DNA from: MPNP01 sp965221445
GTDB taxonomy: Bacteria > Pseudomonadota > Alphaproteobacteria > Rhodobacterales > Rhodobacteraceae
NCBI GenBank assembly: GCA_965221445.1
Contig: CBDCSF010000013.1
Location: 2,170,001 to 2,234,000 of the forward strand
Length of the DNA stretch: 64,000 bases
Direction: 5' to 3'
Shown: piece after piece, positions 10,095 to 16,840 of the stretch
Position numbering within the stretch: position 1 is the stretch's first letter
Layout of the letters: each line of letters begins with the position of its first letter
Position numbers and translations under genes: made by a program
Notes under the pieces: generated by a model
What the model was told of the DNA's origin: nothing
What the model saw: the letters and a program-made list of their open reading frames with translations, nothing else
Databases searched by the model: none

Positions 10095-10790
10095 CTATGG
10101 GGTTTTAGTATGAGTATGCACCAATTCACAGGATTTGGTAGTGGACTCAATTAAGTTGTTGGCCATTGATTGTAGCAAATACCCTTTAACGCCAAGCATC
10201 AAAGTTGCTAGATAGTTTTGTGCCCGTTCCTCATGGTGGATTGCCGCCCTTCACCACAACTTAATCTGGCTAAAGAAACACTCAATCAGATTATGATCCC
10301 AGTAGACTTTATGATCAAGTTCTCTTGGTAGTTTAAGGTTGAGCTGTGCAGGAATCACGACCTGTCCCAGTTTCTGATATCAACACAAGTAACGTTGGAA
10401 GGAAGATCCTTGAGCAGTGCCTCGGCCTGTTTACAGTCCCAGTACCTGACACCGAGTCAAATGCATTGCAAAAGGTTGGCCATTGCCGTCCATACCAACT
10501 TAAACCATGGTGGTCAAACCCCATGGATCCAGCCCATATCCTGAGGTCCACCGTCCCGACGGGAATTCAATCCATGCATGTGAACCCGTCCCGTGGAAGA
10601 GTCTATCATTCACTTTTTTGAGGCCTTATCCGGTGTGCCAACAAAATCACCAACCGTCACACTTATCTTCTCGGCGAGATTGAAGATCACGCATGATCTA
10701 GCCCCCAGGTTGCACTCTTGCTCCAGTGGCTTTAACAATTAAGACCAGTCGTGTAGGGACAATACTAGTCCGGTAGGTCACGCCACACAT
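10095..10790 (-). pseudogene. Decayed IS5-family (IS427-like) transposase
   Basis: On the minus strand, conserved blocks of an IS5/IS427 transposase can be pieced together across several stops and frame changes. Near 10500-10560 there is a GLTTK-type block (GLTTMV, then VGMDGNGQPFAMHLT). Near 10180-10300 there is the C-terminal block (WDHNLIECFFSQIKLW, then HEERAQNYLATLMLG), which corresponds to the RNxxERxFxxLKxxRR and YxKxAxNFL signature. The N-terminal DNA-binding part is not recognisable. It is clearly inactive and separates the AbiE pair from the retron. Confidence 0.75.
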
Positions 10791-10841
10791 GATCGGAGAA
10801 TAAAAAAAGCTTGCAATTGAGGCCAATAAGAATTCCCATTT

Positions 10842-11795
10842 TTAAGTAGAAGAATGTATACCAAATTTTTCAACTTGCCTTCTTTGTGCCTCACGACCTG
10901 CAATCTGATTATCTAAACTTTTCAGATCATTTATATTTGTGATAACTTGACGCTGTTTCTTAAGGTCATACAATATTTTATATTTCCGATTTGGAAGCTG
11001 CATTCTATTGCCCTTTACAATCACACCTGTGATTTCGGCAGGTGCAAAAGTCAGACTGTACTCTTTCTTATCATTTAGTCGCAGACCGCATCGATGAATT
11101 ATCTTCTTAACTTGCCAGATCATGGCTTTGTGTACAACTGGTCCTGAGATCGTAATGTCATCCACATATAAACTCATTCGGCAACCTGCCTCACTTACAA
11201 CATTGTATATCTCGTCCCACATCGGATAATTGGAAAAAAATGCAAGGATCGGACTACAGGGGGAACCCTGCGGGAGACTTTTCGTCAATGACACAAGACG
11301 AACCAATACAGCTGTCACATCTGGTGAACATTCCAAATCACGTCGAAAAAAACGGGCCACATTATTAGCTGAGCAACTTGGGAAAAAATTTGCTACATCA
11401 AGAGACCAAACTACCTCGGATTCAAGGTGATACGCCGCATTGTCCACGTATGATTTTCCTTTCACTGGGCTAAATAGGTAATTTGGTGGTTCAATTCTGG
11501 TCAACAACTCTGCTATACGGGATTGTATAGCCTTTAGGCGGGGATCAGGAATGTTGATTGGCCGATATTGATCTGCGATTACACCTTCAGGTTCCTTATT
11601 CAGCCATGAGTCCCTTTCTCCGTCATTAAGTATTTTATGTTTCCACCTTAAGGTATATAGAGGTGGTTCCTTCGTTAATTTTTTGAGCGTATCATGAGAC
11701 ACACGTAGTAAACTAGCTAACTTTTTCCTGGATCTAAGGCGAAAAAAAGGGGAATCTTTGATTGTGTATACACTTTTAGTCTTGGTTTTCGGCAT
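10842..11795 (-). CDS. Retron-type reverse transcriptase
   Basis: The ATG at 11795 (AGAGGA eight bases upstream) gives 317 residues; a start at 11828 would add 11 residues inside the upstream gene. Motifs in order are YRPINIPDPRLKAIQSR at about 77-93, SLDVANFF with the first catalytic Asp at 131-138, SLPQGSPCSP at 173-182 and the YVDD box at 210-213. Two retron hallmarks are present: NAAYH at 119-123 (the NAxxH element of region X) and EITGVIV near 254-260 (the VTG element of region Y). It should reverse-transcribe the adjacent structured RNA into msDNA. No maturase, HNH or fused effector domain is present. Its start overlaps the regulator gene by 20 bases. Confidence 0.93.
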   Translation of the reverse strand: MPKTKTKSVYTIKDSPFFRLRSRKKLASLLRVSHDTLKKLTKEPPLYTLRWKHKILNDGERDSWLNKEPEGVIADQYRPINIPDPRLKAIQSRIAELLTRIEPPNYLFSPVKGKSYVDNAAYHLESEVVWSLDVANFFPSCSANNVARFFRRDLECSPDVTAVLVRLVSLTKSLPQGSPCSPILAFFSNYPMWDEIYNVVSEAGCRMSLYVDDITISGPVVHKAMIWQVKKIIHRCGLRLNDKKEYSLTFAPAEITGVIVKGNRMQLPNRKYKILYDLKKQRQVITNINDLKSLDNQIAGREAQRRQVEKFGIHSST

Positions 11796-12090
11796 TTGCT
11801 TTCCTCTCAATAAATCGCAAAAGGTCAATCACTTTTTCGGCTATTCTGGATCGTACTTGCTCTCCTTGCTCGGCATTCTGCAACTCTTCTGCAAAAAACA
11901 TGATGGATGAAGGGGGAATTTTGAATTCCTGTGAATATTTATTTATCAAGTCAAGTGAAGGAGTTTTCTTTCCCTTCTCAATTTCAGAAATATGAGATTT
12001 TGAGAAACCTAGTCTGTCTGCTAGTTCAATCTGTTTCAGATCATGAAAAACACGGATCAGTCTAAGAGCCTCGTTAATCTGTACATACAT
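11776..12090 (-). CDS. XRE-family helix-turn-helix regulator of the retron operon
   Basis: A 104-residue protein. Residues about 7-65 form a Cro/CI-type HTH with QIELADRLGFSKSHISEIEKG as the DNA-binding helices, followed by TPSLDLINKYSQEFKIP. The C-terminal 35 residues are charged and helical. It sits between the membrane peptide and the reverse transcriptase in one minus-strand operon and overlaps the latter. Retrons with an XRE-type partner are a known class (type VI in the usual scheme), where the protein may act as regulator or antitoxin. The Shine-Dalgarno site is weak, so translation may depend on the upstream peptide gene. Confidence 0.88.
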   Translation of the reverse strand: MYVQINEALRLIRVFHDLKQIELADRLGFSKSHISEIEKGKKTPSLDLINKYSQEFKIPPSSIMFFAEELQNAEQGEQVRSRIAEKVIDLLRFIERKANAENQD

Positions 12091-12124
12091 TTTCTAAATC
12101 ACATCATTAAAAAAGGGCTTGCGG

Positions 12125-12283
12125 CTACCCATTAGGTTTTATCAACTCAATCACCCACTGGATTATCCGGTAAATGATCAAAGCCACTGTTATAATGGCT
12201 CTTATGGTTTGCTGTTTTCGAAGTTTCTTACAAAATTCGCGTAGCCGCCGCCGTTGATGAATAGATTTTAGGTTAATATACAT
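12125..12283 (-). CDS. 52-residue membrane peptide of the retron operon; candidate effector
   Basis: The ATG at 12283 is preceded by AAGGAGGTGAT, close to an ideal Shine-Dalgarno sequence and the strongest in the accessory DNA. The first 28 residues are highly basic (HQRRRLREFCKKLRKQQ). They are followed by one hydrophobic helix, AIITVALIIYRIIQWVIELI, and a short PNG tail. The form is that of small toxic membrane peptides found in type I toxin systems. It lies between the structured retron RNA and the XRE gene, 34 bases before the latter. A role as the toxic arm of the retron is inferred; I know of no characterised homologue. A long hairpin touches its ribosome binding site. Confidence 0.7.
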   Translation of the reverse strand: MYINLKSIHQRRRLREFCKKLRKQQTIRAIITVALIIYRIIQWVIELIKPNG

Positions 12284-12295
12284 GTATATCACCTC

Positions 12296-12358
12296 CTTTC
12301 TGTTGGCTTCAGGCATCATCCAGAATTGATGATGCTAAAGGTCCTTCCCAACAGAAAG
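12296..12358 (-). promoter_or_regulatory. Extended hairpin overlapping the ribosome binding site of the membrane peptide
   Basis: Two nested perfect inverted repeats: 12348-12358 pairs with 12296-12306 (11 bp), and inside it 12328-12335 pairs with 12313-12320 (8 bp, 7-base loop). The outer stem ends inside the Shine-Dalgarno sequence at 12288-12298, sharing three bases with it. The internal loop between the two stems contains the presumed a2 arm of the retron RNA (12338-12346). A translational switch is inferred. Confidence 0.6.
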
Positions 12359-12545
12359 TGGAAACCAACGGCTATACCTTCTAGACGCGATAGAAGTCCT
12401 TCTATCGTGTCTGTTTCGCCGCATAAGAACACTAAGATGTATCCTCAATAGGGGGCGAAGGGCCCCTCCAGCGGTAAAACGATAGAGAGTTTGCACTCTC
12501 CTCGCTTCGGTAAAACGAAGCTGTGTATAAGGACTTATTTCCTCT
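12338..12545 (-). ncRNA. Putative retron msr-msd noncoding RNA
   Basis: Upstream of the retron operon is about 200 bases of non-coding but highly structured sequence. On the minus strand, in order: AAGTCCTT (12529-12536, possible a1 arm); an AGC just after it that could hold the branching G; a stem-loop GCTTCG/CGAAGC; a stem-loop GAGAGT/ACTCTC with loop GCAA; a second copy of CGTTTTACCG; a GGGGC/GCCCC hairpin; a 12-bp hairpin at 12384-12411 as the likely msd stem; and AAGGACCTT (12338-12346) able to pair with a1 with one bulge. The order and position fit a retron RNA. Exact ends and branch point are inferred. Confidence 0.6.
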
Positions 12546-12561
12546 TCTATTCAAGCAAAAT

Positions 12562-12592
12562 ATAATATACATTAATCCCTATTCATGAGAAT
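12562..12592 (-). promoter_or_regulatory. Possible promoter of the retron operon
   Basis: On the minus strand a TATATT/TATTAT hexamer (12562-12569) lies just upstream of the structured RNA, with a weak -35 candidate (ATTCTC) near 12587-12592. This would start transcription close to the proposed 5' end of the retron RNA. Position supports it more than sequence does. Confidence 0.25.
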
Positions 12593-12593
12593 A

Positions 12594-12618
12594 TTTCGCT
12601 TAAAGCGAATTTTTTTCA
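12594..12618 (+). terminator. Small hairpin with T-tract on the + strand, upstream of the retron
   Basis: TTCGCT, loop TAA, AGCGAA, then seven T residues on the + strand. It has the form of a short intrinsic terminator that would stop transcripts antisense to the retron, but no gene feeds into it from that side. On the minus strand it lies just upstream of the possible promoter and could be an operator. Confidence 0.35.
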
Positions 12619-12619
12619 A

Positions 12620-13026
12620 ATATGATCTTCTACAATATGCGATTAGTAAGTATTCATAAGGATCTTTGTAATTTCAGATGATCTCAAGGATTTCAAAAAA
12701 AATTCAAATCGCTATTTGAAACATGAGTACAAATACCTGCCGGTGAACAAGGATTTTGTTACTATAAAACATAATTACATGAGAAAAATGTTACTCATGT
12801 ACATAATTCCCAAAAAATACTATCCCAAGTCTCACGGTCTCGGACACGTTTATCACTTAGATGTCCAGTCGGTGAATCCTGCTTCAATAACTCCCATTCC
12901 GTTTCCGTAGAACCATGCCCCCTGATAGAAAGAGACATCACAAACTCCTATGGTAACTAATGATTGTCGAGAGCTGTTCTATAGTTTGAATAAATTGAGT
13001 ACACACCTCAGTTTGACAAAAAAATA
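12620..13026. other. No supported gene between the retron and trxA
   Basis: About 400 AT-rich bases. Short open frames on both strands have no start-site support or family resemblance. It forms the right edge of the accessory island. Confidence 0.45.
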
Positions 13027-13353
13027 TCAATCCTCAATCGCACTTTCAATCCACTTTTTTAAAGCGGGTTTGGGATGTGCCCCGGTGAGATTGCCTACGA
13101 CTTCACCACCCTTGTAGAGAAACAGTGCAGGAATACCACGAACACCCAACTTAGAGGGGGTTTCCATATTGGCTTCTATATCAACCTTGGCAATGGTCAG
13201 ACTGCCATCGTATTCGGCGGCCAATTCCTCCAGTACCGGACCGATCTGACGACACGGTCCACACCATTCGGCCCAGAAATCCACCAGCACAGGGTTTGGA
13301 GCATTAATTACATCGGCTTCAAAAGATTCGTCTGATACGTGGATTACACTCAT
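13027..13353 (-). CDS. trxA: Thioredoxin
   Basis: A standard 108-residue thioredoxin, the general cytoplasmic dithiol reductant. The active site is WCGPC with Cys31 and Cys34, followed by the cis-proline loop RGIPALFLYKGGE. An AGGAGGT sequence precedes the ATG. It lies 25 bases downstream of addA on the same strand, as in many alphaproteobacteria, and ends the addB-addA-trxA run. Confidence 0.97.
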   Translation of the reverse strand: MSVIHVSDESFEADVINAPNPVLVDFWAEWCGPCRQIGPVLEELAAEYDGSLTIAKVDIEANMETPSKLGVRGIPALFLYKGGEVVGNLTGAHPKPALKKWIESAIED

Positions 13354-13378
13354 TTATTACCTCCTGGATTTCGGGCTG

Positions 13379-16300
13379 TTAATTTATGGTTTGAGAATTT
13401 GTGATTGTAATGGCTCTTTGTAAGGCATTCAATGTCATTTCTTCTGGTAGTTCACTTAATTCCCCCGTCTCCGTCCACAAGATGGCAGTCCTGATTTTTT
13501 TATCGGGATAGATTTTTTCCAGCGATCTGTGGTAGGCACCCATTTGACGCAATAACCCTTCAGGTGTTTCTTCCACCTTTGCCGGGACCAATCGGTTGGT
13601 TTTGAAATCAATTGCCAAAACATAATCATCGGAAATCACCAGTCGGTCGATGTAACCAAATATCGGTTTGTTGTCCAGTTCGGGTATTTCTGCCGTAATG
13701 GCCACTTCCTCCAAGGTGGTTTTGGATGTTGCAAAGAGAAAGTTCAAATTGGGGTTCTCCAGGATGGCCATACTGTTTGCAACCCATTCCTTGCCATCTT
13801 CAGATGAAATTTCCGGATGCTTCAATTCCAAAAGCTGTTGTCCCTTCAGCTCCCATTCCTTCCTGGGAAAGGTGGGGAGATGTTCCAACAGCAGATGGAT
13901 TGCCAATCCTTTCAAAAGTGCAATATCACGAGATGTATCTTCTGGCGGGTCCTCGGCTGCCAATACCTTGCTGCCTCCCAGATTGGAGGGAGATAGTGAA
14001 ACTGTCGTTGACATTTGTTTGGCAGGTTTTTCATTCACCCAGTAGGGTATAGCAAAATCTTCCAACCGTTCAGTTTTTGGTTCCGTTTCAGATTCAACCG
14101 GCCAACTGCCTGATACCATGAGATGACCAATCTTATCGGTCATGTTGTCCTCAAGTTCCTCACGATAACTATGTTTGGTATCTTCCAGACAATGTTCCAT
14201 TACCCAGTAAACCATTTCATACCAGTCCTTGATATCTTCAATCTTTTTGGGTAGGGTCTTTCTTTTCTTAACACCACAAATGATCAACCGTGATTCAGCT
14301 CTGGTCAGGGCAACATAAAGCAGACGAAGATACTCTTTCCAATCTTCCTCCTTGATCAACTCCAAGCCTTTGGCAATTGATTCGACATAATCGGATTTTG
14401 TGTTCCATAGCGGGTATTCATCCTCACCGGAAAGAATAATGTTATCCCTGGGATTCCCTGGATTCCCTGTATCGGGTAAAATGACTATGGGCGATTCCAG
14501 TCCCTTGGCACCATGAACGCTCATGACACGAATTTCATCCTTCTGCTGTTCCAATTGCCTCTTGATATTGACTGAATCCGGTTCCAACCACTCCAGAAAC
14601 CCGGTTAATGAGGCAGTACCGGTTTTTTCGTAGGTAAGGGCCTGGTCCAACAGTACGTCCAGAGCCTCAATACAGGAATTTCCCAAACGTGATACCAACA
14701 ACTGCCGTCCATTGTAAACGGTTAATATTGTCTCCAGTAAATCATAGGGAGTTTCCTTATCCACCAGGGACAACAGATCGGACAAAACAGTGTGGGCATT
14801 GGCAGATCGTTCCGAGTTGTCTTTTTGATTTGACAATTCTTGCCATAGACTACCGGATCGATAATGGGCCAATCGGAAAATATCATCTTCATCAAAGCCA
14901 AACAAAGGGGACTTCAATACAATCGCAAGCGAGAGATCATCCTTGGGTACAGAAAGGAACAATAGCAGGGCTAGAAGATCCTTGACAGCCAGATCATGTT
15001 CCAGTTTTATTCGGTCAGTCCCGGCAATGGGTAAATTTGCCCTTTTCAATTCTCGGATCAAGGCTCTGTAAATGGGTCCTCTGCTTCGAACCAGGATTAA
15101 AATATCCCCCGGAGATATTGGCCTTGCTTCGTCCTGATTACCAGTCGGCAAAAGTTCATTGTCAATCATCTTTTGTATCTTGGTTACAAGATTTTGAGCC
15201 AGAACCTCTTCAGGTTTTGGTTGAGGCAGGTTAAAATAGGGCGAGGCCCAATCCTCTTTCTCCAAGGTCTCTTTTTGTGGTACTAGAGGCCATAACTCCA
15301 CCCGCCCAGGAAGATGTGTCTTGTAGGGCTTATGGGCAATAAAGCGGGTATAAAAACGCTCGGGGAAGATCTCCATGAACTTATCGACAAGAGTCAGGAT
15401 AGCCTTGGAAGACCGGAAGGAAAACTTCAAATCCTCTTCAATAAACAATCGGCCGCTCGTTTCAAACTTGTCCTTGAAATAATCCCGCCTTTCCCGAAAC
15501 TTTTCAGGTGCTGCTCCCTGAAAGCCAAAAATGGACTGCTTTTCATCACCAACAGCAAACACCGTTCTGGTTAAATTTCCCCTTTGGCCGGCACCGGATG
15601 TGAACTCCTCAGCCAGAAGGGAAACTATTTCCCATTGCTTGTGATTAACATCCTGGGCTTCATCAACAAGTATATGATCTATATCCTCGTCAAGCCGATA
15701 TAGGATCCACTGGGCAATATCCGGATTTTTAAGTATTTCCATAACCTTGGAGAGGAGGTCCTCAAAATCCAGCCAGGCGTTTTTAATCTTGATTTCCCGG
15801 TAATAGCCAAGAATTCTTATAGCCAGTTGATGCAGGAGATAGGTTTTTTGGGCTGCCTGGTAATTGACCTCGTTTTTTTTGGCTGCGGAAAGCTTCTCAG
15901 TCAATTTCTTTAGTTCTCCACACATTGTTTCACCAATGATTTCCCTAGTATCTTTCGTGGGGAAATTGCTTGCCGAGTAAGGCTTTTTGGCGGTGGATCC
16001 TGTAAGAAAAGTTTTTATCAGATGGTTGGTTATGGCAAGCCGATTTTCAGTGGAAAGCATCGCTCCCAATTCCATTCCCTTTTTTAATTCACTGAACGTA
16101 CCTTTCAACAAAAACGGGACAAGGGACTTTACCAAGCTTATATCTTCCTTGGTAACGGTGCTCACAAAGCTGTTGTCATTCCAATTATCGGGTACACGAA
16201 ACCTAAGCCAAATCCTGCCCTTGTTGACTTTACCTGGGAAATGATCCCTTTTGGCGAAGATTTCCCTTGATAGCTGTTTCAGCTGTTCATAATCCAGATA

Positions 16301-16840
16301 TCGGGCAAGTTCGAATATCAAATCCTTGTCGTTCTCTTCCAACAGGTTGAGCAGATCAATCTGGATTTTCGTTGCTTCACGCTCATCTATCATCTGGAAC
16401 TGCGGTGAAACATCCGCTTCCAGAGGGAACTGCCGCAATAAACTTGTAGCGAAAGAATGAAAGGTCTGGATTTTCATACCCCCGGGAGTTTCAAGCGAGC
16501 GGGCGAATAGTGTTCTGGCCCAATCAAGTTTTTCAGGTGTTAGCGAGGTTTCCTCTTCACCAAGGTCCAACAATTTTTCCTTTAGATCCTCGTTGGATAG
16601 CATGGCCCAATCACCGAGCGTTTCCCCCAAACGATTGAGCATATTGGTAGCAGCGGCATTAGTGAAGGTTATACAAAGTATTTTTTGGGGCGAGGTACCG
16701 GCCAGCAGTAAACGGACAACCCTATTGGTCAAAACCCTGGTTTTGCCGGAACCGGCATTGGCTAACACCCACGAGGATTCATGGGGAAATGCAGCTTTGA
16801 CCTGGGGCAGGGTAGCTTCATCAAACCTATTACTGTCCAT
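13379..16840 (-). CDS. addA: Double-strand break repair helicase-nuclease subunit AddA
   Basis: AddA is the UvrD-type helicase and nuclease of the AddAB complex, which resects DNA double-strand ends for RecA. Translation from the ATG at 16840 gives 1153 residues. Walker A NAGSGKT is at 28-34, the helicase Walker B is LVDEAQD, and a late helicase motif is VMSVHGAKGLESP. The C-terminal PD-(D/E)XK nuclease is marked by FGYIDRLVISDDYVLAIDFK and GLLRQMGAYHRSL. The start overlaps the end of addB by 11 bases. The length and all domains are normal for alphaproteobacterial AddA. Confidence 0.95.
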   Translation of the reverse strand: MDSNRFDEATLPQVKAAFPHESSWVLANAGSGKTRVLTNRVVRLLLAGTSPQKILCITFTNAAATNMLNRLGETLGDWAMLSNEDLKEKLLDLGEEETSLTPEKLDWARTLFARSLETPGGMKIQTFHSFATSLLRQFPLEADVSPQFQMIDEREATKIQIDLLNLLEENDKDLIFELARYLDYEQLKQLSREIFAKRDHFPGKVNKGRIWLRFRVPDNWNDNSFVSTVTKEDISLVKSLVPFLLKGTFSELKKGMELGAMLSTENRLAITNHLIKTFLTGSTAKKPYSASNFPTKDTREIIGETMCGELKKLTEKLSAAKKNEVNYQAAQKTYLLHQLAIRILGYYREIKIKNAWLDFEDLLSKVMEILKNPDIAQWILYRLDEDIDHILVDEAQDVNHKQWEIVSLLAEEFTSGAGQRGNLTRTVFAVGDEKQSIFGFQGAAPEKFRERRDYFKDKFETSGRLFIEEDLKFSFRSSKAILTLVDKFMEIFPERFYTRFIAHKPYKTHLPGRVELWPLVPQKETLEKEDWASPYFNLPQPKPEEVLAQNLVTKIQKMIDNELLPTGNQDEARPISPGDILILVRSRGPIYRALIRELKRANLPIAGTDRIKLEHDLAVKDLLALLLFLSVPKDDLSLAIVLKSPLFGFDEDDIFRLAHYRSGSLWQELSNQKDNSERSANAHTVLSDLLSLVDKETPYDLLETILTVYNGRQLLVSRLGNSCIEALDVLLDQALTYEKTGTASLTGFLEWLEPDSVNIKRQLEQQKDEIRVMSVHGAKGLESPIVILPDTGNPGNPRDNIILSGEDEYPLWNTKSDYVESIAKGLELIKEEDWKEYLRLLYVALTRAESRLIICGVKKRKTLPKKIEDIKDWYEMVYWVMEHCLEDTKHSYREELEDNMTDKIGHLMVSGSWPVESETEPKTERLEDFAIPYWVNEKPAKQMSTTVSLSPSNLGGSKVLAAEDPPEDTSRDIALLKGLAIHLLLEHLPTFPRKEWELKGQQLLELKHPEISSEDGKEWVANSMAILENPNLNFLFATSKTTLEEVAITAEIPELDNKPIFGYIDRLVISDDYVLAIDFKTNRLVPAKVEETPEGLLRQMGAYHRSLEKIYPDKKIRTAILWTETGELSELPEEMTLNALQRAITITNSQTIN

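Noticed and set aside
12716..12910. 64-codon frame between the retron and trxA
   Set aside because: No ribosome binding site, no recognisable domain, and composition close to AT-rich noise.
12860..12990. Minus-strand fragment containing FYQGAWFYGNGMGVIEAGF
   Set aside because: Looks protein-like but is only about 40 codons, has no start, and matches no family I know.
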